Positions 1 through 11,341 of a stretch of DNA of 64,000 nucleotides are shown piece after piece (position 1 is the first letter of the stretch; every line of letters starts with the position of its first letter). The stretch is taken from contig JAMWFC010000049.1 in assembly GCA_027475525.1 (NCBI GenBank), positions 745,297-809,296 of the forward strand. Direction: 5' to 3'. Below the pieces are notes generated by a model that was not told the origin of the DNA, did not search any database, and saw only the letters and a list, made by a program, of their open reading frames with translations. A program made the position numbers and the translations under genes. Source of the DNA: Macrolepiota albuminosa (taxonomy: Eukaryota > Basidiomycota > Agaricomycetes > Agaricales > Agaricaceae).

Positions 1-1356
1 TGAGAGTTTGAGTGAAAACAACTGTGTGGATTGCTCAACTTTTGTAGACAAATACATGAGACTTATATAGCTAAATTGATAGGAGAAAAAAGATAAGGAG
101 TACTATAAATAGGAAGGTCTGAGATATATGTAGTTATTTAAGAAGAATCAATGATGAAATGTGATGTAATTGAGAATATGAAAAGGAGATTTAGGAAATA
201 GTTGACAGTCGACAAAAGTAGAATTAAAGTAGAATTAAGATCGGAATTTGGATGAAACTTAGCAGATTTTCTGACATTCCTGCTTTCCCTATCTACATAA
301 TGGTAATATAGTCTACTGGTATTACAGTAAGTCTTCTTTGTTTCTCATACGCTTCTGTTAACTAATTCTCACTGGGAAATCCCCCCACTAATAATGACAG
401 ATAGTAATCGGATTAGATATAAGTGTCAGCAAAAAAAATAGTAATCGGATTAAATAAGTGTCAGTCTTTTTTCTGACACTTCCGCAGGTTCGGCCCAGAG
501 CCTGATAATCTGCAATCTTCCCTGTCATTGGTTAGGCCGAATCAGGTCCTGGTCTGATCAGGCCACGCACCTAATCAGGCTGGCGCCTGATGCGCCAACG
601 CTCTGTCTGGTCAGGCGTGAAAATTGGGTTTGTCTAAAGTAGACTGATCATGGCTAATACTGTCTGATCCAGTTATTAGCATTTTTCCAACACAAGTTAG
701 CGGGTAAGACGCACGCCAAGGGCATCTAAGTCTTAACCAATTAAACGCCTGTAACGAAGTTACAGAAGTTGTGATAGCTTAAGTCACACAATACAGAATC
801 AGACCAGACCGGTCTATTGACTATGTAGGTGTAACACAAAAATAAGCTGCTTAGTAAGCAGCACTTGTAAAGTATTTATAGTAATTAAATAATAATATTA
901 TATTATAATAATAATATAATATCTACTACAGTAAGTAAAGCTATGTGGCCAACACCACATAGCGGCTACGCTACAACGCCACTCCAAAAAAAAAAAGTCG
1001 AAGAGCTGACAAAGAGGTCAAGGTGCCTGTAAGCGAAAACTGAAGCAGAGATGCCGAGTCAAATACAAGAAAACAGTCGAGACAGAAAAGCAATTTGACT
1101 GAGAAGCCAAGAGAATTTGAGTACTCTGCCGAAGACAGCGTGCACACGGCGTTTGACATCGGATCAAACGTCGCTCAACTCAGAACAGGGTTGAACAAGC
1201 AAGATTTAGACGAGACGTAACCAGTGGAACTAAAGCACGTGAAAACAAGCACAGTTCGAGTCTGGAAATTGTGGGGTCTAAAAACCTATTTATTCGTATG
1301 TTTTCTTTTCCTTTTATACCTATTGTACATGTTCTCGGGATTGATGATCTACTTGG
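1..1356. other. AT-rich flank, no gene seen
   Basis: No credible coding region lies here. The stretch holds short repeats at 401-480, a cluster of TCAGGC/GCCTGA words in both orientations between about 500 and 620, and an AT-only palindromic run near 885-921. Such clusters can be subterminal repeats of a DNA transposon, but no matching second end was found in the window. It is the left flank of the Ngaro-like element that begins at 1357. Confidence 0.5.
401..480. repeat. Short direct repeat plus small hairpin
   Basis: Two near-identical copies of a 27-29 bp unit (core AGTAATCGGATTA then AAGTGTCAG) occur at about 401-429 and 440-466. The second copy runs into an inverted CTGACACTT, so AAGTGTCAG and CTGACACTT can form a 9-bp stem over a short T-rich loop. 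Function unknown. Confidence 0.5.
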
Positions 1357-1902
1357 CGTAAAGGCAAGCTCCGTAGGTAGCGAGCGTTTTCAGAGGCCTC
1401 TGTGTGCGTGAAAGTCTCTCCAACTCTGTCCTACCTCTCCTTCCCCTTGACTGTGTGCCGATCGCAGCACGGTGCCAGGGTCTGGCAGATGCCATGACGT
1501 TGTCGGTAGGGCATGCAGTCTTAGACATCTCGGGTAGCCCTTCTTCCATCCCCCACCTTCCTTGTTCGCTGCCCAGGTGAGTGCTATAGCGCTCTCTCAT
1601 GTCGTCAACCCGTTCTCACCGTGCATTCTTCCTTTTCTAGTCTTTATTTCCACTTTTACATTTGTCATTCTTCGTTTATATTTGAAAATCACCAGTGAGA
1701 CTCTCCCCCAGTATGGCCACCCGGTGAGCCGGGCTCACCTCTCACCTTAGATATTTCGTTCTCTCGTAAAAATTGTTTAGCAGTGCGCCGCATCATAACG
1801 AAATATCTAAAGTAAGCACGCAATGGGAAGGTTGCGTGGGCCCCTTCACTTACATTTTCACACCTGTATTCTACTAGTTTACCATACTCATTTGTTCGTC
1901 AA
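1357..1902 (+). repeat. Split direct repeat A1 of the Ngaro-like element
   Basis: 546 bp that recurs in direct orientation at 23480-24025 with scattered, mostly transition differences. Homology starts at CGTAAAGGC and stops at GTTCGTCAA. In elements of this type the A repeats flank the coding region and help rebuild the circular intermediate. It ends 36 bp before the gag start and probably carries the promoter. Confidence 0.85.
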
Positions 1903-1938
1903 TTAACTACTCGTTTTCAACATCGTCATCAATATCTT

Positions 1939-3382
1939 ATGAGCACCGATAATGTTCAAGCATGTCGTTGCAAGACATGTATCTGTCATGCCCATGAGGT
2001 GTCCGAGGCCCAAGCTTTGCTTGAAGAGCAAGCGCTTGAATCAGTTCAATCCAGGTCTGACACTGGTCAAAGGTTGGTTGATGAAACCGTCGACGGTGCA
2101 CGTTCCCTTGCAGATCTCGTCCTATCCCTTCATCAATTGGGCTTTAGGCCAGATGAGGCCCAGGATTTCGTTGAAGCGGCCAAACGCAGGCTTGAAATAC
2201 GTCAAGCCAAAACCAGAGCTGATCCTCACGTCTCTCGTTTGTGCTCTCCGTCCGCACACCTTGACCCTTCTTGCCAACCAGAGCCTGAGCGCAGCACGAC
2301 CCTTCCGGCTCCAAGCCCAGATCCTCCATCGTCCTCATACGCGCAAGCCATTGAGTCCGCAGCATGGGCGGCTCTTCTCAACCAAGTGGACCCTTCTCGC
2401 AAGGATACGAAAACAGACACCATTCATATCGCCTGTAATCCAGCAGCAGGAACTGAGAATAAAGACTCAGAGTTTGCAGCCATTCTGGCTTCTTTACTTG
2501 CTATTGCGCCACACCTTGCTTGTTTCCAAGACAAGGCTTCAGACAATCCTCACTTGGCAAAAACGTGGAAGCTCTGTCAGGAGTACAGCAGAGAGAAAAC
2601 TATTGACTCGCTTGTTAACCTCGCTCAGCTCAAGAAGCTCAGAGACCTGCTATCGAGGTCGATCTGGCGCCTTATCATCCTTAATCACTACGTTGACTTC
2701 AAAAAACTTTATGCTACTCTTGACAAGGGCTACAACCATAATGACGAGCCAAAGGAGTTTGCAGGTGGCTTTTCGATCATTAGAAGGGATCATGCCACAG
2801 CACGTCGTTCAATCATCTCAGAGTCAGACTGGTCTCGAGCTTATGATGCCTGGATGGATGGCGTTCTTGTGTTCTATCCGCATCGTAGGGCGGAATTGGT
2901 GTTTTATCATAGCAGAATTATCGACTTCTTTTGTTCATCTCCTGGTGCCGCATCCCTGGCTATTCATTTTGATTCAGACACACAAGACAGGTATGCTCGC
3001 AACCCCTTTAGGCTCAATGACCCAAACAAACTACACGTCCCTCTTCTATCTCAACTCCTTGGTATTTCTGCGTCAGCTGCACATCTATCAACTGGATCTA
3101 AACAATTCCATGTTTGTTCACTTCACCCCAAACAAACGGCGGGCCACGACGGTTTGCCAGAACTGGAACTTGGGGTATTGCAATATTGAGCTGTGCACAA
3201 ATAATTGCAGGCACGGCATTTGCTGCAAGTGCAGCGGCAAGCATAGAGCTAAGACAACAAAGAATGCCTCCTCAAGCTTAGAGCCTGGAGACAGTCTCTC
3301 AGAGCAACAGGCAGAATTGATGCATCAATCTGACAAGGCAATTGCTAAAGGGCCAAGGTCCCTCACATCTGCTCAAAAATGA
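1939..3382 (+). pseudogene. Gag-like ORF1 of the Ngaro-like element (frameshifted)
   Basis: The reading frame opens at ATG 1939, just downstream of A1, and runs about 390 codons without a stop. Near position 3100 the homologous frame moves by +1. The C-terminal part then reads as a cysteine/histidine-rich segment (CQNWNLGYC, then CTNNCRHGICCKCSGKHRA) up to a stop at 3382. Similar zinc-binding ends with QNWN and GKHRA close the Gag of basidiomycete tyrosine-recombinase retrotransposons. The N-terminal part is helical and charged, with no recognisable enzyme fold. Role: RNA-binding structural protein. The last 40 bases overlap the RT frame. The frameshift makes this a pseudogene copy. Confidence 0.7.
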
Positions 3383-4459
3383 CCTCACGCGGTGCTTCCT
3401 TACGATTCCAAAATTTCGTAGAGGTTTTGTTTGGAACAGCTCATCTCTTGTCTCCCCAATGCCGCCTTTGGCTTGTGAGACTGAAACTGCATCACCTCTT
3501 CCTTCTCCTCCTCTCAGCTTAATTTCAGATCCAAAAATACAAAATACATTACGAGCCATGAGTAGCTATATTTGCGTCGAAACTCCTTTTAAGGTAGACT
3601 CCCTTGAAGCCATGCTTTGGGACCACCCTAATCAGCCTTTTGTTTGCTCAGTGATGAAAGGCCTCAGAGAAGGCTTTTGGCCGTTTGATGACGGTGACTG
3701 GGACTCGTGGGATGAGGAACTGATAGACAACTATTTGACGGAAAAAAAGGACCTAGTAGCCATCAGAGAGTTCCAAGACAAAGAAACCAAAGCCTGTAGG
3801 TGGTCTGATCCAATTTCCATCAACGAGTTTCCTCCTGGGATAAAATTGTCTCCTTTATTTGTAGTGTGGCAGAAAGGGAAGCCAAGGGTGGTGACAGATC
3901 ACATGGTGTCCAGCTTAAACGATGGAATTCCCAAGTCTGAAGCTAAGGTCAGATATGACAACATGAGGATGTTTGGACAAGTCCTTTATAATGCGAAACG
4001 CCAGTACCCCTCTGATACCTTAGTTACCTGGAAGTCTGATGTCTCCAGCGCTTTCCTCAACTTACCGGCTCACCCATTATGGCAGCTGAGACAGCTAGTC
4101 AATGTGGAAGGAGTTTGGCGCATTGTACATTGTTTGGTTTTTGGAAACCGCGCGTCCCCTTGCTGTTGATGCGCTTTAGCGGGGTTAATGTGTTGGATAG
4201 CCGTGACAAAACTGGACATGCCTGATTTACATGACTTCATGGATGACTTCTTCTCTTGGGACCATGTGTCTGACTTGGTCGAATTCAAAGGCAAACTCAG
4301 ACCCAGACATCAAGCTCAACTTCTGATCCTATGGGACTCTATCGGCTGTCTGTGGGATGAAAAGAAGCAAGAATTCGGAGAATGCCTAAAAATTATCGGC
4401 TTCTGGATCAACATTAATCGAGGTACTATTTCGCTTACCAGAGACTCTATTGACAAGAT
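3342..4459 (+). pseudogene. Reverse transcriptase, 5' part, of the Ngaro-like element
   Basis: One reading frame carries a DIRS-type RT: KPRVVTDH, then TWKSDVSSAFLNLPAHP (fingers/palm), FGNRASP, and DFMDDFFSWD with the catalytic Asp pair in FMDD at about 4234-4245. A single in-frame TGA at 4167-4169 lies between FGNRASPCC and the catalytic motif. The frame is cut at 4459 by the 5' LTR of E1 and resumes at 21472. Setting aside E1 and one 5-bp target duplication lets the frame run on without a shift. Confident as a tyrosine-recombinase retrotransposon RT; inactive because of the stop and the insertion. Confidence 0.85.
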
Positions 4460-5221
4460 TGTCACGACCCCTCCCCCCCGGAACCTCCCCGGAGCCCCAT
4501 CTGGGAACCTCCTTCATCAACCCCGCCACGCACCCCGCCCCCACAGCTGCTGACGCCGCCATCACACGCATCAACCACCGCCATCAGCCAGCCCCCCTGG
4601 GACCTCTGCATCACAGACCCCGGGATCAACTGCCATCAACGATCGGATCACGCAGCTCGCCTCCGACCATCACGCACCACGCACCACGCATCACAACTCC
4701 CTCTATGCCAATTGATCGCGCGTCCCCACACGCACGATCCTGGTATACAGTCCCTGCCCGCTACTCAATGGCCCCCAGAACTCATCCCAGACACCCTGGA
4801 ACCCCAAGACAGGGTCCCGTAGTACTTATAGCATAGTTTTCCGTTGTATTCGCTAGTCTTGATATTACTTTGGTTATTGCGTACCCTCTTGTTTGACTGG
4901 TATGCCTTGTTTGGTATGCTTCGACTGGCACGCCTTAGTATTCGTGTGCTCTAAGTTTGGTACGCACTTCGCGACTCTTAAGTTACTAACTTGGTCTCAT
5001 CTTAGAACCTCCGGTTCACGACACGACCCCCTTCCAACCCCCAGCTTCTCCCAACCCAAAACCCCCGGACTCTAGTCCGCTCTCCCGGGATAACCCCTGT
5101 CCCCGTCTTGAACCCCGGAGTCCTAGCCCTGGAGTTCCAGACACCCGAGTATCCGTAGGTCAAGTCCGCATTGTAAGGGCGTTGCTTTCCCGGAAAGCCC
5201 CCAACTCAGCGGAACCTGACA
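4460..5221 (+). repeat. 5' LTR of E1
   Basis: 762 bp from TGTCACGACC to GGAACCTGACA, paired with the 3' LTR at 20747-21466. Differences between the two LTRs include several CpG to TpG or CpA changes and a few small deletions. A TATA-like CTTATAGC lies at 4825-4832, about 27 bp before the proposed transcript start at 4855. Confidence 0.9.
4825..4867 (+). promoter_or_regulatory. E1 LTR promoter and self-priming segment
   Basis: A TATA-like element (4827-4830) is followed 27-28 bp later by AGTCTTGATATTA (4855-4867). That 13-mer is the exact reverse complement of the 13 bases directly after the 5' LTR. The spacing fits transcription starting at 4855, which would put the primer sequence at the very 5' end of the RNA, as in Tf1. 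The 13-mer is kept in the 3' LTR and in the E1b LTR. The start site is inferred. Confidence 0.65.
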
Positions 5222-5234
5222 TAATATCAAGACT
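5222..5234 (+). promoter_or_regulatory. E1 primer-binding site, self-primed type
   Basis: TAATATCAAGACT begins at the first base after the 5' LTR. It matches no tRNA 3' end with the usual TGG start, but pairs perfectly with 4855-4867. This is the arrangement of Tf1/sushi elements, where the cleaved 5' end of the transcript primes minus-strand synthesis. Confidence 0.65.
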
Positions 5235-5254
5235 CTCTCCTTACACCGTTCTTG

Positions 5255-6187
5255 ATGGCTACATATACTCACACCTACTATCCTACGGGCTACCAGACCG
5301 ACCTCTACGGACGCCTGGTACCCAATCACTACTCCGCACAGACCCCCCGCCCCGTCTACCCACCTCTCCCGTACGAACCCCGGTATCTCCACCGTCACTG
5401 GGCCCCCGACCCATCCCTTTATGATTTGGGGCCCTCAGCCAGCTGGGCCCCTCCGCCCAACCTAGCCATGGCACGACCCGTGGAGGTCCCCTCGTACCGG
5501 AGCATCCCCGGGGGCCTGCCAGAGACCCCACCTGTACCCAGTGGACCTCGCCCGATTCCCCCCAGCGAGGGCCCCTTTGCACCCACCCCCTACTACGGTT
5601 ATCAGTGCCCCATCCCCCAACTCCGAGAACCCCGAGGACCCCCCTACCCCAATTACCTCCCTCGCCACTATCCGGCTGCCGCCCCACCCGCTCAAACCCC
5701 TCCCACGCCAATGGGACAATGACGCCTCGAGGAGTATGAACGGCAACGGGACGAGGTACTCCGCTCACTCAGGATCTCACCAGAAGACTTCGCCCAATGG
5801 ACAAGGGCACTGCTCATGGAATTCGAACACAATGACTTCGAAGGCACTCCAGAGGAATGGGCTCACTGCTTGGTCAAATTCAGGGATTGCCTCATGTGAG
5901 GGGAACTCCCGGAGCAAACCATGGTAAAGTATAGGCGCAATACAATCCTCCGGGAAGAATTACAGCACTGCTCGACAAAGTCCATGCGTCCCCCTCCCCT
6001 CAACCCCTCAACAACCCCATGGACCCAGGTCGCTCGATTCACATTCAACGGGAACCCCCGGAACCGGCCCTGGCAGTCCCCACTCCGGAGCAATGACAAC
6101 GGGAAGAATGACAGAACGCCTCAGCCATATTGCGGTCCCTCAACCCGACTGGAGGCCTATTCAATCAACCCGCTGCCCGCACAGTAG
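5255..6187 (+). pseudogene. E1 Gag N-terminal region, proline-rich
   Basis: Begins with ATG 5255, 34 bp after the LTR. The first 155 residues are rich in Pro and Tyr and likely disordered. The frame meets TGA at 5720 but continues into a soluble, charged segment (RLEEYERQRDEVLRSLRISP, FEHNDFEGTPEEWAHCL) and a second TGA near 5897. Both stops fit CGA to TGA change. The frame ends at 6187 and the next coding segment is in another frame, so a frameshift or splice lies between 6187 and 6325. It belongs to gag by position; no enzyme motif is visible. Confidence 0.55.
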
Positions 6188-6324
6188 GCTTGTCAACTCG
6201 CCGCAGGGCTAACTCCGTTTCTAGCACCTTCGAGACCTGGGGGCAGTACCAGAGACCCCTGGAACCGCTCCTGCAAATGGACAATGCCTGACCTCCGCCC
6301 CCAGCAAACCCCGGTAGAGCCCGG

Positions 6325-7953
6325 GTGGACACCCCTAGTACGGACGACACGCTGTGCTACATCGACGAGCTCACGTGCGGCAACAACAAACAGCGTCCCA
6401 TGCCCGCACCTGCGCCTGCCCCGGCACCGCCCCCCACGTCTGCCCCGGTCCCTCCAGAACCCAACTTCCATCGCAACCCGCCACCCCACTTTGACCTACA
6501 AAACTCCCCGCGACCCCCGATGCAAGCACGACCCTCCCGGGTTGAACGACCCCCGCACAACCCGGCACCCGACCCAGCACCCGGCCCCCCTCCAATCGAC
6601 CCGACACCACCGAACCCTCCCCGACCACCTCCGCCACCTCCAGCCGAACCTCGAGGACGACCCCCAGGCCCTCCAGCTCCGCCACCCCCTGCGTGGAGAC
6701 CTGGGCCTCCTTCTGGCAGGAACAAGCCCCCCTGGGAGAACGGGCCTCCTGGGCGTGGACCCAGGTGAGCCACCCGGAGGAGGTCCTCCCAGCGGGTGGG
6801 GCCCCGCCCTTGGTGCTTTTCCTCCTCAAGGAGGGGGGGTAATCATTACTACTATTATTACAATGCTGGCCCCCCTCCCCGCAATGCTGCCGGACCGGAC
6901 GACGCTCGTGATGCCCTCGCCCGCAAAGGACGACTGGACATTCAAAAGCCCAATGCCTTCACGGGCCGGGACCCCCAAAAATGGCGTACCTTCCTCCCTC
7001 AGTGTCTCAATACGTTTCAGGCAAAGCCGCTCACATTTCAGGTTGACAGCTCCCGGGTGGCCTTTGCCGCGTCGTACCTCCAGGGGATCGCCTTCGATCA
7101 CTACACGGCCCTCATCCAGTTCGACCCCAACAACCCGGCACTCGCTCGCTGGCAAGCCTTCGTCGACGAGTTCTCCAGGAAATTCGGGATATACGACACC
7201 GTGGCCGAGGCCGAGGACAACCTCTTCAACCTCCGGATGCGCTCTGAAGAACGTTTCACTACCTTCATCGTACGTTTTAAAAAGGAAGCTTATGAGACAG
7301 GTTGGAATTACAGCGCCCTCCAGTACGCCCTCCGCTGCGCCCTCCCACAATGTATCAAGGACGTCCTCCGACTCGCCCCAAAACAACCCTCCTACAACGG
7401 ATACAAGGCCCTCGTCATGCAGATCGACCAATGCTACTGGGAAGACTGCAGCGAGTATTCGAACTCCCCCTGGAACCCTAGGGGAGGACCCCCTTGGCCC
7501 TCCGGCAAAGCCCCCAACCCCCAAGGTCGAAACCCCGGTCCCCCTGCGTTCCCTGGTGGCTGACCCCTGGTGAGTCGCAGCCCGCCCAATGCTAACCCTG
7601 GCAGCGGCGTCCGCCCCCAGGCTCAGCTCAACGCCGCCATGGCCGCCCACGACCCGGGCGACATGCCAAGCCCCGAGGAACCCCCGGACGACCCCAAAGA
7701 TCTCGACTTCGCTGACGAACAGGACGAGGAGGCCCTCCAGGCCAACCGGCTTCAAAAGAAGGGATGACCCTGGATTGAAGTTCCGAAGGATGTGCAGGAA
7801 CGGCGAAGGAGGGAAGGCGCGTGCATACTCTGCAGTGAGAAAGACCATTTCATCTCCGAGTGCCCCCAACGACAGGTTATGGGACGCGCCACCTGGACCT
7901 TTGAAGGAGAGGACGCCACCTACGAGTACTTGGAAAACGACCTGGCGATTTAG
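6325..7953 (+). pseudogene. E1 Gag capsid and zinc knuckle
   Basis: One frame, broken by TGA at 6766, 7561 and 7765. It starts with a long Pro-rich linker, then a Ty3-type capsid core: LARKGRLDIQKPNAFTGRDP, a conserved W-rich helix region (QKWRTFLPQCLNTF), YLQGIAFDHY, WQAFVDEFSRKFG and a TFIVRFKKEAYETGWN segment. A CCHC-like knuckle, CILCSEKDHFISEC, follows before the last stop at 7953. Gag binds and packages the element RNA. The stops look like decayed CGA/TGG codons, so this copy makes no full Gag. Confidence 0.8.
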
Positions 7954-7980
7954 ACCCAGAAGATGCCCTAAATTGCGGAA

Positions 7981-8480
7981 TTGACCCCGACGTCTTCTCC
8001 GCCCCGGTTTCCCATCTTTGCTCCACGACACTCGCACAGGACACCCTTCCACTCCTTGCACTCCCTCCTCCTCAACACCCACCTCACCCCCTCCAGAACC
8101 CCCCTCAACACCCTCGTTGACAGTGGCGCCACCAACAACTTTATCAACAAGGCATTGGCTACCTTGGCCCTGGAACCCGCTCAACGACTCCCGGTCCTGG
8201 TACGACTCTGCCTCTTTGACGGAGACGCCTCTACGGCAGGAGACATCACCCACTTCATGCGTATGCCTGTTACCTTCGCCAACGGACAGACTCACAACCT
8301 CCGGATGTTGATAACAAAACTCCACCCTTCCGCACCCCTGGTCTTAGGGCTCCCGTGGCTCCGGGACACCAACCCCTGCATTGATTGGCGACACCTCACC
8401 CTTCGCCTGACCTGGGACCTGACGCCCGACGACCAGCAACTCCCCTTCGACATCCCCCACTCCCCAAATCCAACCCCGAA
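7981..8480 (+). pseudogene. E1 aspartic protease domain, first copy
   Basis: A retropepsin-like domain with LVDSGATNNFI (active-site DSG at about 8117-8125), a central beta region, and APLVLGLPWLRDTNPCIDW near the C-terminal end. It would cleave the Gag-Pol polyprotein. A second domain with the same landmarks follows directly in another frame, so a frameshift separates the two in this copy. In this frame the sequence continues as a non-homologous shadow after about 8500. Confidence 0.75.
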
Positions 8481-10055
8481 GGACCCTGCGGACAAGCCCC
8501 CACCACCCCTGGGACTCCAGTCTCGTTCGTCATCAATGCCAGGCTGGACGGTGCCCCGGGACCGATATCGGCCCTTATCGACAGTGGAGCCACCGGGGTT
8601 TTCATCAGCAACGCCCTCGACCTCCCCCATGACTCCCTCAACCAGCCTCTCCACCTTCAACGCCTTGACGGCACCCCCTCCTCCTCTGGCCCCATCCAAA
8701 GGTCCCATTTGGGGCACGTGACCCTGGATAATGACTACAAGTTCACCTCCGACTTCTTGGTCACACAACTTCACGAATCAACCCCAATGGTACTGGGACT
8801 GCCTTGGCTGTGCGACACGAACCCCGATATCGACTGGAGGACGCTCACCATGACCTTCCTGGGACCCGAAGACCACCCCTCGACCACCGTGCACCTCCGG
8901 GCCCTAGGGAGCAACCCGGTGCCTGACACCCCTGGTACGACAGCCGCACCCTCCCCACATATGCCACCCACGTCCCTGCCCACACCCGGCCGAGTCCGCA
9001 AGGTCCCTGATTGACCCCCAAACATTCCTCGGAACAAGTACAAAGGGCCGAACTACCCGGGCTGGTCTCAGACACACTTCAAACCCGCCCCAGCCGACAC
9101 ACCTGCGACCCCGACCGACCCGGACACACTCGACATCAGGATCATTGGAGCTGCCCCCTTTGCCCGCCTCATGAAGGATGGAACTCCCACGTTCCAGCTA
9201 CACACCTCGCCATCTCTCCAGGAAGAGCACCTATGAGGAGACGCTATTCCCCCAGAGAAGAAAACCGAGGAGCAGATCCTCCAAGAAGTAGTTCCCCCAG
9301 AGTACCATGAGTTCGCTGACGTATTCTCCAAAGGAGACGCCAAGGAGATTCCCCCTCATTGTCCCTACGACCATACGATCGACCTCGAGGAAGGAGTCGC
9401 CCCCCCTTTCGGCAAGGTGTACAACATGTCGGAGGTCGAGCTCCGGGCCCTCAAGGACTACCTTGACGAAATGCTCAGTAAGGGATTCATCTGACCCTCC
9501 GCCTCTGCCGCCGGAGCCCTGGTTCTATTCGCCAAGAAGAAGGACGGCTTGCTCCGACTCTGTGTTGACTACTGGGGACTCAATAAGATCACCAAGAAGA
9601 ATTGCTACCCGCTCCTGCTCATTGGCGACCTGGTCGATCGACTCCGCAGTGCCAAGGTCTACACGAAAATCGACCTCTGCTCCGGTTACAACAACGTTCA
9701 CATCACCCTGGAACATGAGTGGAAAACCGCGTTCCGCACGCGGTATGGTCTGTTTGAGTACCTTGTAATGCCTTTCGGAATGACTAACTCCCCCGCCACG
9801 TTCCAATACTTCATGAACGACATCTTCCACGACATGAGCGACGTCTTCGTGATAGTCTACCTGGACGACATACTCATCTACTCCGACTCGAAGGAGGACC
9901 ACCAGAAGCATGTCCGGCAAGTCCTCAAACACCTCCGGGGCTTGTTCCACATGGAAGAGGTCGAGTATCTTGGCGTCATCGTGTCCCCAAACGGCGTCCG
10001 CATGGATCCCCACAAGGTCGAGGCTATCGTCAATTGGCCGCAGCTCAGAACATGA
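8481..10055 (+). pseudogene. E1 second protease domain plus reverse transcriptase
   Basis: One frame holds a second retropepsin domain (ALIDSGATGVFI, then TPMVLGLPWLCDTNPDIDW), the Gag-Pol linker (IGAAPFARLMKDGTP, EYHEFADVFSKGDAKEIPPH) and an RT with [43 protein letters not shown] and the catalytic [12 protein letters not shown] stops interrupt it at 9012, 9234 and 9492, each where related pols have arginine. About ten residues are missing before the VEYLGVIVS motif. The frame is lost near 10035 and continues in another frame downstream. Confidence 0.85.
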
Positions 10056-11341
10056 AGGAAGTACAGTCCTTCCTGGGTTTTGCTAACTTCTACCAGAGGT
10101 TTATAGACAACTACTCCGGGATCACGAAACCCCTCAACCGGCTCACGCGCAAGGATATCGCCTGGAACTGGGACAGTAAGTGCCAGAGTGTTTTTAATCT
10201 GCTCAAGGAGGCTTTCACAGTCGCCCCCGTACTCCGGCACTACGACCCGGCTCTCCTGATCATCCTAGAATGTGACGCCTCCGACTACGCCATCGCTGGG
10301 ATTCTCTCACAGATGGAATCTGACGGTGGGGAACCCCAGCCAGTCGCCTTCTACACCTGGTCCATGATTGATGCCGAGCTCAATTACGACATTTACAACA
10401 AGGAGCTCCTCACCATCGTCAAAGCCTTCAAGCAATGGCGGGCCTACCTTGAGGGAGCCTGGCACCGGATCCAGGTCTATTCAGATCATAATAACCTGCA
10501 GTACTTCACCACGACCAAGCAACTCAGTTGACGACAGGCCCGATGGTCCAAGATCCTCTCAGAGTACGACTTCACGATCCAATACCGCCCGGGATGACTT
10601 GGCGCCAAGCCCGATGCCCTCACCCGTCGACCAGACGTCTACCCCAAGAAGTCATTCGAGGCGGAACGCAATGCGTTCAATCATCGCGTGGTGATCCCTC
10701 CCGAACATTTGAATGCCTTACTGATCTTAAACAAGGAAGGGACGCTGAGTCAGATTTGCCACGCCCCCCGAGACAAGTACTTCACCGACCACAACCTCCG
10801 CAACCCCCCCGATGGAACTGACCGGGACCCCGCCTTCTCCCTGTCCCCTGACGAAAAACTCCTCCTCCAGGACGGCCACATCTACGTCCCAGATCACGGC
10901 CGACTTCGCTACGACATCCTCCGTCAACACCACAACCACAAGCTCCGGGGACACCCTGGAATACGTAAGACCCTCCAGCTCATCTCCCGGACTTACTTTT
11001 GGCCAGAGTTGAAGAAGGACGTGACCCGTTACATTCGATCATGCGAGCCCTGCCTCCGGGCCAAGGTCCCCCGACACCGACCGTACGGACTCCTGAAACC
11101 CCTGCCGGTCGGACGACGCCCCTGGTCCTCAATATCTCTGGACCACATCGTCGAGCTCCCGGAATCTGAAGGGTTCGATGCCATTCTCATCGTTGTGTGC
11201 AGGCTAACCAAACAGGGCATCTTCCTACCCTGCCACACCACGGATACTGCTCCGGACTTCACCTGGCTGTTCCTCAAGCACGTCTTTGCCAAACACGGCC
11301 TCTCGGACGACATCGTCTCCGACTGCGGCCCAGGCACTTGA
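10034..11341 (+). pseudogene. E1 RNase H and integrase N-terminal/core part
   Basis: Continues pol in a new frame: VQSFLGFANFYQRFI (RT thumb), ILECDASDYAIAGIL (RNase H), YDIYNKELLTIVKAFKQWR, then stops at 10530 (KQLS*RQARW) and 10595 (RPG*LGAKPDALTRR), both arginine positions. The integrase has the HHCC finger (HHNHKLRGHPGIRKTL, CEPCLRAK) and core residues in SLDHIVELPE and VSDCGP. A deletion of roughly 37 bp relative to E1b, just after VSDCGP, shifts the frame and ends the ORF at 11341. Confidence 0.85.

Noticed and set aside
1349..1600. Minus-strand ORF with a relative at 23463-23723
   Set aside because: Explained by the A1/A2 direct repeats of the Ngaro-like element.
6357..6829. Long minus-strand frames rich in Gly/Val/Arg opposite the E1 gag linker
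   Set aside because: They mirror the Pro-rich sense coding sequence and its high GC content; no motif and no conservation evidence.
6826..8325. 499-codon minus-strand open frame over E1 gag and protease
   Set aside because: Shadow of the sense frame in a GC-rich region. Unlike the antisense gene at 18955-20620 it has no homologue in E1b (region absent), no introns and no zinc or coiled-coil motifs.
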